Below, piece by piece: positions 8,451 through 18,104 of a stretch of DNA of 64,000 bases. The stretch's first letter is position 1. Every line of letters begins with the position of its first letter. Source of the DNA: an uncultured Sulfitobacter sp. (GTDB lineage Bacteria > Pseudomonadota > Alphaproteobacteria > Rhodobacterales > Rhodobacteraceae); assembly GCA_947492925.1 (NCBI GenBank), contig CANLOQ010000002.1, positions 806,001 through 870,000 of the forward strand. The letters are read 5' to 3'. The position numbers and the translations under genes were made by a program. The notes beneath the pieces are model-generated. The model was not told the DNA's origin. It did not search any database and saw only the letters and a program-made list of their open reading frames with translations.

Positions 8451-9746
8451 ATGCTACGACGCCTCCACCCCGACCAACCCGACAGTTTTGCCTTTACCCC
8501 TGCCAATCAGGCGTGGGCAGAAGGGCAGATGACGAAGTACCCCGAAGGACGGCAGGCCAGCGCGATTATTCCGCTGTTGTGGCGCGCGCAGGAGCAGGAA
8601 GGGTGGTTGACCCGTCCGGCAATCGAGCATGTGTCGGAAATGCTGGGGCTGGCCTATATTCGCGGGCTTGAGGTGGCGACGTTCTACTTCATGTTTCAGT
8701 TGCAACCTGTTGGTTCTGTTGCACATATCCAGATTTGCGGCACCACGACCTGCATGATCTGCGGGGCTGAGGATCTGGTGTCGGTCTGTCAGGAGAAGAT
8801 CGCCAAGAACCCTCATGAATTGAGCGCGGACGGCAAGTTTTCGTGGGAAGAGGTCGAATGTCTGGGGGCTTGTGCGAACGCACCTATGGCACAGATTGGC
8901 AAGGATTATTACGAGGATCTGACGGCGGACAAGCTGGTGGAGCTGCTGGACGATCTTGCGGCGGGCAAGGTGCCGACACCCGGTCCGCAGGCGGGGCGCT
9001 TTGCGGCGGAGCCTGCCAGCGGGCTGACCAGTCTCAAGGAATACGACAGCGGCAAGACCCAGTATAACGCCAGCGCGCAGCTGGCTGTTGATATCGGGGA
9101 CACGGTCAAGCGGATTGACGGGACCGAAGTGCCATTGCTGATGCCGTGGCAGGGCAAGGGCGCCAACAAGGACGCAGCCCCCAAGAAAGCCAAGGCCAGC
9201 GTGAAGCGCGACCCGATGCTGTCGCCGGAAGGTCCGGACGGTAAGCAGGGCGGGCGCACGGCAGGCGAGAAAGCCGCGCCGCGTCAGGTTGGTGCAAGCT
9301 CTGACGGGCGCAGTGAAGCGCCCGGACAGGGCAAAGATGCCGAGGCGGCGGCCAAGCCGTCGGTTGGATCGGTGGCCCCGAAAAAGGCCGATCCGTCGGT
9401 CAAGGCGCAGTCCGGTACGGCGGCCGATGACGGGGAGACCCCGGTGGGCAAAAAGCCCAAGATGATGAAGGCACCGCGCAAATCCGGTGCGGATGATCTC
9501 AAGATGATCAAAGGTGTAGGACCAAAGCTGGAAAATATGCTAAACGGCATGGGCGTTTTCCACTTTGACCAGATCGCCAAATGGGGCGAGGCGGAAGTTG
9601 CTTGGGCGGATTCGAACCTTAAGGGGTTCAAGGGCCGGGTGAGCCGTGACAATTGGGTGGATCAGGCAACAAAGCTGGCGGCGGGTGAAGAGACCGCCTT
9701 TGCCGCTAAGGCCCGCACGGACGGGCGTTACAAAGGCGACGCCTGA
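8451..9746 (+). CDS. nuoE: NADH-quinone oxidoreductase subunit E with long C-terminal extension
   Basis: This 431-residue protein is about twice the usual NuoE length. Residues 1-170 form the thioredoxin-like 24 kDa subunit with its [2Fe-2S] ligands C96, C101, C137 and C141 (CGTTTC and CLGAC). Residues 175-345 are a linker rich in Ala, Lys, Pro and Gly. Residues 346-415 form a compact domain starting [19 protein letters not shown], with a helix-hairpin-helix-like GVGPKL loop and the later motif [11 protein letters not shown]. The same domain ends the next gene's product. The core transfers electrons near the flavin; the extension's job is unknown. Confidence 0.94.
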   Translation: MLRRLHPDQPDSFAFTPANQAWAEGQMTKYPEGRQASAIIPLLWRAQEQEGWLTRPAIEHVSEMLGLAYIRGLEVATFYFMFQLQPVGSVAHIQICGTTTCMICGAEDLVSVCQEKIAKNPHELSADGKFSWEEVECLGACANAPMAQIGKDYYEDLTADKLVELLDDLAAGKVPTPGPQAGRFAAEPASGLTSLKEYDSGKTQYNASAQLAVDIGDTVKRIDGTEVPLLMPWQGKGANKDAAPKKAKASVKRDPMLSPEGPDGKQGGRTAGEKAAPRQVGASSDGRSEAPGQGKDAEAAAKPSVGSVAPKKADPSVKAQSGTAADDGETPVGKKPKMMKAPRKSGADDLKMIKGVGPKLENMLNGMGVFHFDQIAKWGEAEVAWADSNLKGFKGRVSRDNWVDQATKLAAGEETAFAAKARTDGRYKGDA

Positions 9747-9779
9747 GCGCTGCCTGCACCAAAGGGGAAGTGATACGTG

Positions 9780-10745
9780 ATGACGGACAATCAGAATAGC
9801 GGTGGCCAGAACAGTGTAGAGTGCAATGTCGTGTGTTGGGCAATTGCAGCGTTTGTCGGCTTTGTGTCGATGATCATGCTGTATATGCTGGCGGAATTCA
9901 GCGCATTGCAGGCAATTTTTACCGGTGGTCTGGTCGGAACGGTTCTGGGTCTGGTTCTGAGCCTTTTTATCTGTCGCGGACAGACGGCAGCGGCGGATTT
10001 GCAGTCAGATGAAAAGCCCGCGCAGCGCTATGCCCGCGAGGCGGCAGAAGATGCACAGGCACGCGGCGGGGCAGTTTCGGCGGCACCCGCTGGTGGTCAC
10101 AACGCGGCAGCGGCACCGGCTGGCGGCGGTCACAACGCAGCGGCTGAGGGTGCCGGGGCATCCGGTGGCGGGACGGCAGCGGCGGCTTCGGCCACGGCGG
10201 CGCCTTTGATGGGGTCAGGTGTGAAACCGTCGGCACCACTTGCGGGAGAGGCCGAACTGGCCGCGCGCAAGGGCGATTGGAAATACGAAAGCGACGCGGG
10301 TGCCAGTGGCGGCGACACCGGGTCTTCGGTAGATCAAAGCAAGGCCGTGCCTGCGGGTGAGACCGCCGCACCAGCCGTTGCACCCGATGCTGATGCTGTG
10401 GCGGCGGCTGAAGTGGTCAAGGCGCCGGCTGGTGACAGCGGAGCCAAAGCCAAGCGCGCACCCGTGGCGGCGGATGGCAAGCCCACGCTTTACGATGCGC
10501 CCCCGGCGGAAGGTGCGGATGACCTCAAGCTGATCAGCGGTGTTGGCCCCAAATTGGAGGGCACGCTGAATGAGATGGGCATCTACCGGTTCGAGCAGGT
10601 TGCGGGCTGGCGCAAGAAAGAGATCGAATGGGTCGATGCGCGGTTGCGGTTCAAGGGCCGGATCGAGCGCGACGACTGGATGAGCCAGGCCAAGATTTTG
10701 GCCAAAGGTGGCGAGACAGAGTTTTCGCGCAAGAAAAAGAAGTAA
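9780..10745 (+). CDS. Membrane protein with NuoE-type C-terminal helix-hairpin-helix-like domain
   Basis: The product has 321 residues (a GTG three bases earlier could add one). There are two membrane helices at about 18-37 and 44-65, then a long Ala/Gly-rich linker with a repeated GGHNAAA motif (encoded by a DNA direct repeat near 10090-10150), then residues 245-315 beginning GADDLKLISGVGPKLEG. By eye about 40 of 70 residues of this end are identical to the end of NuoE. The protein could dock at the membrane and pair with or mimic the NuoE tail (inference). No further family is recognised. It lies between nuoE and a DUF5337-type gene. Confidence 0.75.
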   Translation: MTDNQNSGGQNSVECNVVCWAIAAFVGFVSMIMLYMLAEFSALQAIFTGGLVGTVLGLVLSLFICRGQTAAADLQSDEKPAQRYAREAAEDAQARGGAVSAAPAGGHNAAAAPAGGGHNAAAEGAGASGGGTAAAASATAAPLMGSGVKPSAPLAGEAELAARKGDWKYESDAGASGGDTGSSVDQSKAVPAGETAAPAVAPDADAVAAAEVVKAPAGDSGAKAKRAPVAADGKPTLYDAPPAEGADDLKLISGVGPKLEGTLNEMGIYRFEQVAGWRKKEIEWVDARLRFKGRIERDDWMSQAKILAKGGETEFSRKKKK

Positions 10746-10751
10746 GTCCGC

Positions 10752-10979
10752 ATGGGAGAGCGTGAAGACAAAGCGCTGGCGAAGAAAGGCCAGACCGTTG
10801 GTCTGGTCATCGCCATTACGATGGTGCTTTGGCTGATCGCGAACCTTGCGGGGCCACAGTTGGGTTTGCCGGGGCGCTACGCGCTTTTGTTCGACTTTGC
10901 AGCCTTGGCTGCGCTGATTTGGGCAATGGTGAACGTCTGGCAGATGTGGCAGGCCCGACAGGCCGATAAAAGAGACTGA
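10752..10979 (+). CDS. DUF5337-type small membrane protein
   Basis: This 75-residue protein has a charged N-terminus (MGEREDKALAKKGQ) and two hydrophobic helices (about 15-35 and 43-63), ending in a short charged tail. It matches my memory of the DUF5337 family, found in nuo operons of Rhodobacterales. It starts six bases after the preceding stop and is part of the same transcript. Function is unknown; it may be an accessory or assembly factor of complex I. Confidence 0.7.
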   Translation: MGEREDKALAKKGQTVGLVIAITMVLWLIANLAGPQLGLPGRYALLFDFAALAALIWAMVNVWQMWQARQADKRD

Positions 10980-11022
10980 ACCGGCCCGCAAAGGGCTGAG
11001 ATGAGAAGAGTAGGATCAAGCG

Positions 11023-12318
11023 ATGCTTGCAGATCAGGACCGCATTTTCACCAACATTTACGGCATGCATGACCGCACGCTGAAGGGCGCGCAGGCGCGC
11101 GGCCATTGGGATGGCACGGCGGGCATCATTAAAAAGGGCCGCGACTGGATTGTGGACCAGATGAAGGCGTCCGGCCTGCGGGGCCGGGGCGGGGCCGGTT
11201 TCCCGACGGGGCTGAAGTGGTCGTTCATGCCCAAGGAAAGTGACGGGCGCCCGGCCTATCTGGTGATCAACGCGGACGAGTCCGAGCCCGGTACGTGCAA
11301 GGATCGCGAAATCATGCGCCACGATCCGCATACGCTGATCGAGGGCTGTCTGATTGCCAGCTTCGCGATGAATGCGCATGCCTGCTATATCTACATTCGC
11401 GGGGAGTATATCCGCGAGAAAGAGGCGCTTCAGGCTGCGATTGACGAGGCCTATGAGGCCGGTCTGCTGGGCAAGAACGCGGCGAAATCCGGTTGGGACT
11501 TTGATCTTTACCTCGCGCACGGGGCGGGGGCCTATATCTGCGGTGAGGAAACGGCCCTGCTGGAAAGCCTTGAGGGCAAGAAGGGGATGCCGCGCATGAA
11601 GCCGCCGTTCCCGGCGGGTGCAGGGCTTTATGGCTGTCCGACCACGGTAAACAACGTGGAGTCGATTGCCGTGGTGCCGACCATCCTGCGGCGCGGGCCG
11701 GAGTGGTTCGCGGGCTTTGGCCGTCCGAACAATGCGGGCACCAAGCTGTTTGCGATTTCGGGGCATGTGAATAATCCGTGCGTTGTGGAAGAGGCGATGT
11801 CGATCACCTTTGAAGAGCTGATCGAGACCCATTGCGGCGGCATCCGCGGCGGTTGGGATAACCTCAAGGCGGTGATTCCCGGTGGGTCTTCGGTGCCGAT
11901 GATCCCGGGCAAGGACATGAAAGACGCGATCATGGATTTCGATTACCTGCGCGAGCAGCGGTCGGGTCTGGGGACGGCGGCGGTCATCGTGATGGATAAT
12001 TCGACGGATGTGATCAAGGCGATCTGGCGTCTGTCGAAGTTCTACAAGCACGAATCCTGCGGCCAGTGTACGCCCTGCCGCGAAGGCACCGGCTGGATGA
12101 TGCGGGTGATGGACCGGCTGGTGAAGGGCGATGCGGAGCCTGAGGAAATCGACATGCTGCTGGATGTGACCAAGCAGGTTGAGGGGCACACGATCTGCGC
12201 GCTGGGGGATGCGGCGGCTTGGCCCATTCAGGGTTTGATCCGGCACTTCCGGGACGAGATTGAGGATCGGATCAAGCACAAGCGGACCGGGCGTGTGTCA
12301 GCGGTGGCAGCGGAATGA
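11023..12318 (+). CDS. nuoF: NADH-quinone oxidoreductase subunit F
   Basis: This 431-residue 51 kDa subunit binds NADH and FMN and passes electrons to cluster N3. Seen are the glycine-rich [16 protein letters not shown] (51-66), the FMN/NADH loop [14 protein letters not shown] (83-96), [19 protein letters not shown], and the [4Fe-4S] ligands C346, C349, C352 and C392 ([12 protein letters not shown] and HTICALGD). Length is standard. AGGA precedes the ATG. The stop overlaps the next gene (ATGATG). Confidence 0.97.
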   Translation: MLADQDRIFTNIYGMHDRTLKGAQARGHWDGTAGIIKKGRDWIVDQMKASGLRGRGGAGFPTGLKWSFMPKESDGRPAYLVINADESEPGTCKDREIMRHDPHTLIEGCLIASFAMNAHACYIYIRGEYIREKEALQAAIDEAYEAGLLGKNAAKSGWDFDLYLAHGAGAYICGEETALLESLEGKKGMPRMKPPFPAGAGLYGCPTTVNNVESIAVVPTILRRGPEWFAGFGRPNNAGTKLFAISGHVNNPCVVEEAMSITFEELIETHCGGIRGGWDNLKAVIPGGSSVPMIPGKDMKDAIMDFDYLREQRSGLGTAAVIVMDNSTDVIKAIWRLSKFYKHESCGQCTPCREGTGWMMRVMDRLVKGDAEPEEIDMLLDVTKQVEGHTICALGDAAAWPIQGLIRHFRDEIEDRIKHKRTGRVSAVAAE

Positions 12319-12728
12319 TGGAATATTTCGAAGCCTACAGCCACGCGATCGCGTCCTTGGCGCTTTGGTCGATTGTTGTGCTGGTTCTGGGCATGGTGGC
12401 GACTGCGGGCAAGAATGCCGAAAACACCTGTGCCTGCGGGCATCCCAAGCGGGATTACAGCAATGTGGTGTACCGCCGGGGCCGTGCCCACGCGAATGCA
12501 ATGGAAATGGCAGGCCCGTTTATTGGCGCGACGGTTGCGGCGATACTGGCCGGGGCGGACCCGTTTTGGGTGAACACGCTTGCATCTGTCTTTCTGGTGT
12601 CGCGGGTGGTGCTGCCGGTGGTCCATATCGGCACCACGATTGAAGCCTTGCGGTCGGTTGTCTGGATGGTTGGGCTGATCTGCGTTGTCGTGCTGGTTGT
12701 TATGGCGGCACGGGCGGCGATTTTTTGA
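12315..12728 (+). CDS. MAPEG family membrane protein
   Basis: This 137-residue protein has four predicted membrane helices. The segment [16 protein letters not shown] after the first loop resembles the RxxRAHxNxxE signature of MAPEG proteins (membrane-associated eicosanoid/glutathione metabolism), some of which are glutathione transferases or peroxidases. It starts inside the nuoF stop and ends overlapping the next gene. A role in removing lipid peroxides or quinone adducts near complex I is inference. Confidence 0.78.
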   Translation: MMEYFEAYSHAIASLALWSIVVLVLGMVATAGKNAENTCACGHPKRDYSNVVYRRGRAHANAMEMAGPFIGATVAAILAGADPFWVNTLASVFLVSRVVLPVVHIGTTIEALRSVVWMVGLICVVVLVVMAARAAIF

Positions 12729-13132
12729 TCCGGCTTGTTCTGATTGCAGCGGCATTGGTTCTGGCCGGTGAGGCTCAGGCGCAGGAGCAGCCGCCGAAAC
12801 CCGATTTCGCCGTCGAGGCCAGCTTTGATGAGTTGATGGCGCGGCGCTTTGCGGAAACCTGCGCGGGGCTTGAGTTTGACGCGCGGGCGTTTGACCGGCA
12901 CATGAAGGCGCTTTTGGGCAAGTACAGTGATCTGTCGGCCAGCGGTGGCGGTGGGGTGCGCGATTTCGCGCCCATCGGTGAAAATGCCTACAAGCCCTAT
13001 CTGGCGGCTTTTGAAGAAAAACACGGGCTGGTGCGCGGTGCCACGGCGGAAGATGTCTGTGCCGCAGGACAGGCAGAGGCCGAAGAGCGCAGTGCGATGG
13101 GCCAGATGTTGCGCGTGACCGGCGATCAATGA
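12725..13132 (+). CDS. Exported hypothetical protein in the nuo operon
   Basis: The frame starts with TTG at 12725, overlapping the previous stop; no better ATG is present near the signal peptide. The 135-residue product has a signal peptide (hydrophobic to about residue 18, likely cut after EAQA) and a helical mature part with two cysteines (ETCAGLEF and EDVCAAGQ) that may form a disulfide. No family is recognised. It overlaps the following DUF3291 gene by four bases. Confidence 0.65.
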   Translation: MIRLVLIAAALVLAGEAQAQEQPPKPDFAVEASFDELMARRFAETCAGLEFDARAFDRHMKALLGKYSDLSASGGGGVRDFAPIGENAYKPYLAAFEEKHGLVRGATAEDVCAAGQAEAEERSAMGQMLRVTGDQ

Positions 13133-13620
13133 TCCAGCCCGAAGGGCATCATCTGGCGGAATTGAACCTTGGCATCCTCAAGTACGATTGGGATGATCCA
13201 CGGGTGCAGGATTTCGTGAACGGGCTTGATCTGGTGAACGGTGCGGCGATGCGCAGCCCGGGTTTTGTCTGGATGATGCACGAAGAGGAAATGCATTTTG
13301 AGCAGACCTCGGATGCGGGCCACATGGGGGCCAATCCGCGCATGGCCTCGACCCTGAGTGTTTGGGAGAGCGTGGCGCAGCTTGAGCATTTTGTCTGGAA
13401 TACGGTGCACAAGCGGTTCTACGACCGTAAAGCTGAATGGTACGACATGGGGGCCGTCCTGCGCTTTGCGATGTGGTGGGTGCCTGTGGGGCACAGGCCC
13501 ACGATGGCCGAAGCGATGGCGCGGTTCCGGCATCTTGAGACGCAGGGGGCCAGTGATTATGCCTTCGGCTGGGACTCGGTGAAAGAGGCACAGCTTTGGA
13601 AAACCAAGGCCTGCGGCTAG
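13129..13620 (+). CDS. DUF3291 domain protein, first copy
   Basis: This 163-residue protein belongs to the DUF3291 family of dimeric ferredoxin-like barrel proteins related to antibiotic/quinol monooxygenases. Landmarks are HLAELNLGIL at the start, PGFVWMM, LSVWESVAQLEHFVWNTVHKRFY-type middle section, and MWWVPVGHRPTM. It is a clear paralogue of the protein at 13961, with shared LAELN, VWES, MWWVP.GHRPT and FGW motifs. The biochemical activity of the family is not known to me. It is coupled to the upstream gene by an ATGA overlap. Confidence 0.83.
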   Translation: MIQPEGHHLAELNLGILKYDWDDPRVQDFVNGLDLVNGAAMRSPGFVWMMHEEEMHFEQTSDAGHMGANPRMASTLSVWESVAQLEHFVWNTVHKRFYDRKAEWYDMGAVLRFAMWWVPVGHRPTMAEAMARFRHLETQGASDYAFGWDSVKEAQLWKTKACG

Positions 13621-13724
13621 CGCGGGATGATCGTGATGGGCGGGCATGGCACCTGCCCTGTCACGCTTTGCCTTCCGGGCATATTTGCGCTACGCAACCG
13701 CTGAGAACGGCGGGACGTGCGTAA

Positions 13725-13964
13725 ATGGGATTTTTCAAGAATATCTGGGATGGCATCTTGAGCCTGATTTCGGCGCTGGCGACTTTCGCGGTGTTTGGTG
13801 TGCCGATCTGGGCCACCCATCTGGCTATTACAGCGGAACTTGTGCCGATCTGGGCCTATGCGGCGGTGATCGGGTTGGTGTTTATCGGCGGCAACCTGGG
13901 CATTGCGTTTTTGCGCAAGGCGCTTGATGGCGTGGCCCCGCTGCGCGAAAGGAAAAGACGATGA
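13725..13964 (+). CDS. Small two-helix membrane protein between the DUF3291 genes
   Basis: The 79-residue product has an amphipathic N-terminus (MGFFKNIWDG), two hydrophobic segments (about 12-33 and 42-65) and a basic C-terminal tail ending RERKRR. No family is recognised. It follows a 104-base gap that contains no gene I can support, and its stop overlaps the start of the second DUF3291 gene (ATGA), suggesting that the two are made together and that the membrane protein may anchor or partner it (inference). Confidence 0.6.
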   Translation: MGFFKNIWDGILSLISALATFAVFGVPIWATHLAITAELVPIWAYAAVIGLVFIGGNLGIAFLRKALDGVAPLRERKRR

Positions 13965-14449
13965 ACAATATGCATCTGGCAGAGCTGAATGTAGGGCGGC
14001 TGATTGCCCCGCAGGACGATCCGCGTGTGGCGGATTTCATGGGCAATCTGGACAGGCTCAATGGGCTGGCCAAGCGAATGCCGGGGTTTGTCTGGATGAT
14101 GGAAGGGGCGTCGGGCGCGGGCAACACCGATACTGCAATTGACGGTGATCCGCTGTTCATTCCCAACATCAGTGTCTGGGAAAGTGTCGAGACGCTGGAA
14201 ACCTACGTCTGGGGCACCATTCACAAGCAGTTCTACGAGCGGCGTGCAGAGTGGTTCGAGGTGCTGAGCGAGATGCATTTTGTGATGTGGTGGGTGCCGC
14301 AAGGGCATCGGCCCACACTGGAAGAAGCGCTGGCCCGGCTGGCGCATCTGAAGGAACACGGCGACAGTGACCACGCTTTTGGCTGGGCGCATCTGGCTGA
14401 GGCGAAGATGCACCAGACCCACGGGTGCCGCGAGACAGAGGTTGCCTGA
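13961..14449 (+). CDS. DUF3291 domain protein, second copy
   Basis: This 162-residue paralogue of the protein at 13129 has the same order of motifs: MHLAELNVGRL, a DDPRVADF region, PGFVWMMEG, SVWESVETLETYVW, FVMWWVPQGHRPTLEEAL and HAFGWAHL. The pair probably arose by tandem duplication with a small membrane gene now between them, and could form a heterodimer. The preceding AAGG and the ATGA overlap support the chosen start. Confidence 0.83.
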   Translation: MNNMHLAELNVGRLIAPQDDPRVADFMGNLDRLNGLAKRMPGFVWMMEGASGAGNTDTAIDGDPLFIPNISVWESVETLETYVWGTIHKQFYERRAEWFEVLSEMHFVMWWVPQGHRPTLEEALARLAHLKEHGDSDHAFGWAHLAEAKMHQTHGCRETEVA

Positions 14450-14513
14450 ACCGCGATTATAGCAAATATAAAGCGCAGAAGGGGAAAACCCCACGCGCAG
14501 CAGGAGCAGGCCC

Positions 14514-15227
14514 ATGAAGAAGTTCAGATTTCCCGAAGATGGCGATGTCGCGGCGGACATCCGCGAGCGGTATAATTTTGACGGTGATCTGCTGGATATC
14601 TACGCGGGCAACGAAGGGGTGAAGGTCCACAAGTGGCATCACTACCTGCCGCTTTATGACCGTTATTTCAGCCAGTACCGGGGCACGCCGGTCAAGTTTC
14701 TTGAGATTGGTGTGAACAACGGTGGCAGCTTGCAGATGTGGCGGCGCTATCTGGGCGATGACGCGGTGCTGTGCGGGATCGACATCAACCCCGATTGCGC
14801 CCAATACGACGGGCAATCCGGCATGGTGCGGATCGGGTCGCAGGACGACCCTGCGTTTCTGGCCGAAGTGGTCAAGGAAATGGGCGGCGTGGACGTGGTG
14901 CTGGACGATGGCAGCCACCGGATGCCCCATATCGAAAAATCCCTGCGGGTGCTGTTTCCGATGCTGACGCAGGGGGGCACCTATATGATCGAGGATCTGC
15001 ACACGTCTTATTATCCGCGCTTTGGCGGCGGCTATCAGGCGCCGACAAACTTTTTCAACACCGTGCGGCGCATGGTGGATGACATGCACAGCTGGTATCA
15101 TGGCAAAAAGGGGCTGGCGTTGCCGGAACTGGGGATGGAATTTGACGGGATACATGTCCACGATTCCATCGTGGTGATCGACAAGGCAGCCGTGCAGCGG
15201 CCAACACATTCGAGGGTTCAGAAATGA
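14514..15227 (+). CDS. Class I SAM-dependent methyltransferase (CmcI/macrocin O-methyltransferase-like)
   Basis: This 237-residue Rossmann-fold methyltransferase shows the SAM motif FLEIGVNNGGSLQMW, the acidic strand end GIDINPDC, the metal/catalytic region VVLDDGSHRMPHI and MIEDLHTSYY. These are typical of the CmcI/TylF-like group that modifies sugars or small molecules. An AGGAG sits before the ATG. A methyltransferase of this type is unexpected between nuoF and nuoG; the substrate is unknown. The stop overlaps the lipoprotein gene at 15224. Confidence 0.82.
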   Translation: MKKFRFPEDGDVAADIRERYNFDGDLLDIYAGNEGVKVHKWHHYLPLYDRYFSQYRGTPVKFLEIGVNNGGSLQMWRRYLGDDAVLCGIDINPDCAQYDGQSGMVRIGSQDDPAFLAEVVKEMGGVDVVLDDGSHRMPHIEKSLRVLFPMLTQGGTYMIEDLHTSYYPRFGGGYQAPTNFFNTVRRMVDDMHSWYHGKKGLALPELGMEFDGIHVHDSIVVIDKAAVQRPTHSRVQK

Positions 15228-15556
15228 TCAGATATGCGATGACGGCGCTGGTGGCCCTTGGTGTGCTGGCGGGCTGTACCGACAGCAAGAACAGGCTGGC
15301 GTTTGACGGCTATTTCTTCCGCACCAAGGTGCAGAAGGTCGATGGGCAGCGCGATGTCTTTACCGTGCGCATCAGAGATGTGGCCAAATCACTGGACGGT
15401 GCGCGCGAGGCGGGGCGGCATGCGGGCGTGTCCTATTGCGTCAAGACCTATGGCAGCTCCAAGATCGACTGGGCGGTCGGGCCGGACACCCCGCCCGAGC
15501 AGTTGCGGATCGAGGACAATACATTGATCTTTCAGGGGGTTTGCCCTCAGCTTTGA
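15224..15556 (+). CDS. Putative lipoprotein in the nuo operon
   Basis: This 110-residue protein has a lipoprotein signal peptide; the lipobox LAGC places the acylated cysteine at residue 18. The mature part (about 92 residues) has a beta-rich look and two more cysteines (SYCVKTYG and GVCPQL) that could pair in the periplasm. No family is recognised. It starts in the methyltransferase stop (ATGA). Confidence 0.7.
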   Translation: MIRYAMTALVALGVLAGCTDSKNRLAFDGYFFRTKVQKVDGQRDVFTVRIRDVAKSLDGAREAGRHAGVSYCVKTYGSSKIDWAVGPDTPPEQLRIEDNTLIFQGVCPQL

Positions 15557-15670
15557 AAGCGTGCATAAGGGCGCTGCGAAGCGGGAATGTGACCTGTTAT
15601 TGCATATCACCGGGACCAAAACCCATGTGGGGCAAGGGAAAAGCCATCCCGCCACATGAGGAAGAGCACT

Positions 15671-16084
15671 ATGAAACATTTTGTTGCCGCCACGGCGGCT
15701 GTCTTTGTCAGCCTGTCCCTTTTGGCAGGCCCCGCGATGGCCAAGCCGCCGTTGCGCGAGGTTGCTGCCATTGACGATGCGTTGTTTGATCTGGGCGTTG
15801 CCGACCGTATCCGCAAGAACTGTCCGACGATCAGCGCACGCATGCTGCGGGCCATCGGGTATGTGCGTGATCTTGAGCAGAAAGCGCGTGCGATGGGATA
15901 TACCAAGGCCGAGATCGACGCCTATACAGACAGCGATGCCGAAAAGGACCGGCTGCGTGCGAAAGCTGCGACATTTTTCCGGGCAAAAGGGGTCGATACT
16001 TCGGACCCGCAAAGCTATTGTGCGCTTGGACTGGAAGAGATTCAAAAATCGAGCCGGATCGGCTCGCTGTTGAGAGCAAAGTGA
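15671..16084 (+). CDS. DUF5333-type exported protein
   Basis: The 137-residue product has a signal peptide (to about residue 23, cut after AMA) and a helical mature domain with [32 protein letters not shown], and a C-terminal region with one cysteine. This matches the DUF5333 family, which I recall from nuo operons of Rhodobacterales. GAGGAAGAG precedes the ATG at 15671; an ATG at 15656 is less well placed. It ends four bases before nuoG. Function is unknown. Confidence 0.72.
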   Translation: MKHFVAATAAVFVSLSLLAGPAMAKPPLREVAAIDDALFDLGVADRIRKNCPTISARMLRAIGYVRDLEQKARAMGYTKAEIDAYTDSDAEKDRLRAKAATFFRAKGVDTSDPQSYCALGLEEIQKSSRIGSLLRAK

Positions 16085-16088
16085 CCCT

Positions 16089-18104
16089 ATGAGCGACCTC
16101 AAGAAGATCATCATCGACGGCAAGGAAGTCGAGACGGATGGGGCGATGACCCTGATCCAGGCGTGCGAGCAGGCGGGCGTGGAAATTCCGCGTTTCTGCT
16201 ATCACGAGCGGCTGTCGATTGCGGGCAACTGCCGGATGTGTCTGGTTGAGGTTGTGGGCGGGCCACCGAAGCCTGCGGCAAGCTGCGCGATGCAGGTGCG
16301 CGATTTGCGCCCCGGTCCCGAAGGCCAGCCGCCAGTGGTCAAGACCAACAGCCCGATGGTCAAAAAGGCACGCGAAGGCGTGATGGAGTTTCTGCTGATC
16401 AACCATCCGCTGGATTGCCCAATCTGCGATCAGGGCGGCGAGTGTGATTTGCAGGATCAGGCGATGGCTTACGGCGTGGATTTCTCGCGCTACCGCGAGC
16501 CGAAGCGGGCGACCGAAGACCTTGATCTGGGGCCGCTGGTCGAGACTCATATGACGCGCTGCATTTCCTGCACGCGCTGTGTGCGGTTCACCACCGAGGT
16601 CGCGGGCATTCACAAGATGGGCCAGACGGGCCGTGGTGAGGATGCCGAGATCACGTCCTATCTGGGCGAGACGCTGGATTCGAACCTGCAGGGCAACATC
16701 ATTGATCTGTGCCCCGTGGGCGCGCTGGTATCGAAGCCCTATGCGTTTACGGCGCGGCCTTGGGAATTGACCAAGACCGAGTCGATTGACGTGATGGACG
16801 CTTTGGGCAGCAACATCCGCGTGGATACGAAGGGCCGCGAAGTGATGCGGTTTTTGCCGCGCAACCATGATGGCGTGAATGAAGAATGGATTTCCGACAA
16901 GACACGCTTTGTCTGGGACGGGCTGCGTCGTCAGCGGTTGGACACGCCTTACATTCGTGAGAACGGCAAGCTGCGCAAAGCGGAATGGCCCGAGGCATTG
17001 GCGGCTGCGGCTGCGGCGATGAAGGGCAAGAAGGTTGGCGGCCTGATCGGTGATCTGGTGTCAGTCGAGGCGGCCTATGCGCTGAAAGCGCTGGTCGAAG
17101 GGCAGGGCGGTTCGGTTGAATGTCGCACCGATGGTGCCAAGCTGCCGGCGGGCAATCGGTCCGGCTATGTGGGCACAGCCACGGTGGAAGAGCTGGACAC
17201 GGCTGAGGCGATCATGTTGATTGGGGCGAACCCCGCGATTGAGGCACCCGTGCTGAACGCGCGGATTCGCAAGGCGTGGACACGCGGTGCGACGGTGGGC
17301 GTGATCGGGCCGGATTTTGATCTGACCTATGAGACCAACCACATCGGGGACAATCCCGCGATGCTGACAGAGCTGTTGGGCCGTGATCATGCGGATGTGG
17401 CCGACAAAGCCTCCGTGATCATCATCGGGCAGGGTGCATTGGCGCGCGAAGACGGGGCGGCGGTGCTGGCTGAGGCGATGGCGCTGGCGGAAGCCACGAA
17501 GTCATCCTTCATGGTGCTGCACACGGCGGCTGGCCGTGTGGGGGCGATGGATATCGGTGCGACGGCTGAGAATGGCATCGCGGATGTTCTGAGTGCTGAT
17601 GTGATTTACAACCTTGGTGCGGACGAAGGCGATATCCCTGACGGGCCTTTTGTGATCTATCAGGGATCGCACGGCGACCGGGGTGCGCACCGGGCGGATA
17701 TTATTTTGCCGGGGGCGGCCTATACCGAAGAGCCGGGATTGTTTGTGAACACCGAAGGACGGCCACAGATTGCGCAGCGCGCCAGCTTTGCGCCGGGTCA
17801 GGCCAAGGAAAACTGGGCGATCCTGCGGGCCCTGTCTGCCGAACTGGACGCGGTGCTGCCCTACGATTCGCTCGGCGCTTTGCGTCAGCAGCTGGTTTCG
17901 GATGTGCCGCATCTGGGCATGGTAGATGAAGTTGCCGAAAACGACTGGAAGCCGGAAGCGCGTGGCAAGATCGGCAGCGCGCCGTTCCAGCCTGCGATTG
18001 CGGATTTCTATCTGTCCAACCCGATTGCACGCGCGTCTGCGCTGATGGCTGAATTGTCGTCCAACGCCGCCGCGCGGGCCGCCAAACCGATGGCTGCCGA
18101 GTGA
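16089..18104 (+). CDS. nuoG: NADH-quinone oxidoreductase subunit G
   Basis: This 671-residue 75 kDa subunit carries clusters N1b, N4 and N5. Ligands visible are C37, C48, C51 and C66 for [2Fe-2S]; H106, C110, C113 and C119 ([14 protein letters not shown]) for N5; and C158, C161, C164 and C208 for N4. The rest is a molybdopterin-oxidoreductase-like domain without molybdenum. The extra cluster N7 motif of E. coli is not seen, and the length fits the mitochondrial/alphaproteobacterial type. Its stop overlaps the next gene's GTG. Confidence 0.96.
   Translation: MSDLKKIIIDGKEVETDGAMTLIQACEQAGVEIPRFCYHERLSIAGNCRMCLVEVVGGPPKPAASCAMQVRDLRPGPEGQPPVVKTNSPMVKKAREGVMEFLLINHPLDCPICDQGGECDLQDQAMAYGVDFSRYREPKRATEDLDLGPLVETHMTRCISCTRCVRFTTEVAGIHKMGQTGRGEDAEITSYLGETLDSNLQGNIIDLCPVGALVSKPYAFTARPWELTKTESIDVMDALGSNIRVDTKGREVMRFLPRNHDGVNEEWISDKTRFVWDGLRRQRLDTPYIRENGKLRKAEWPEALAAAAAAMKGKKVGGLIGDLVSVEAAYALKALVEGQGGSVECRTDGAKLPAGNRSGYVGTATVEELDTAEAIMLIGANPAIEAPVLNARIRKAWTRGATVGVIGPDFDLTYETNHIGDNPAMLTELLGRDHADVADKASVIIIGQGALAREDGAAVLAEAMALAEATKSSFMVLHTAAGRVGAMDIGATAENGIADVLSADVIYNLGADEGDIPDGPFVIYQGSHGDRGAHRADIILPGAAYTEEPGLFVNTEGRPQIAQRASFAPGQAKENWAILRALSAELDAVLPYDSLGALRQQLVSDVPHLGMVDEVAENDWKPEARGKIGSAPFQPAIADFYLSNPIARASALMAELSSNAAARAAKPMAAE

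Noticed and set aside
10816-12279. 487-residue antisense frame across nuoF
   Set aside because: Shadow of nuoF; biased composition, no motifs.
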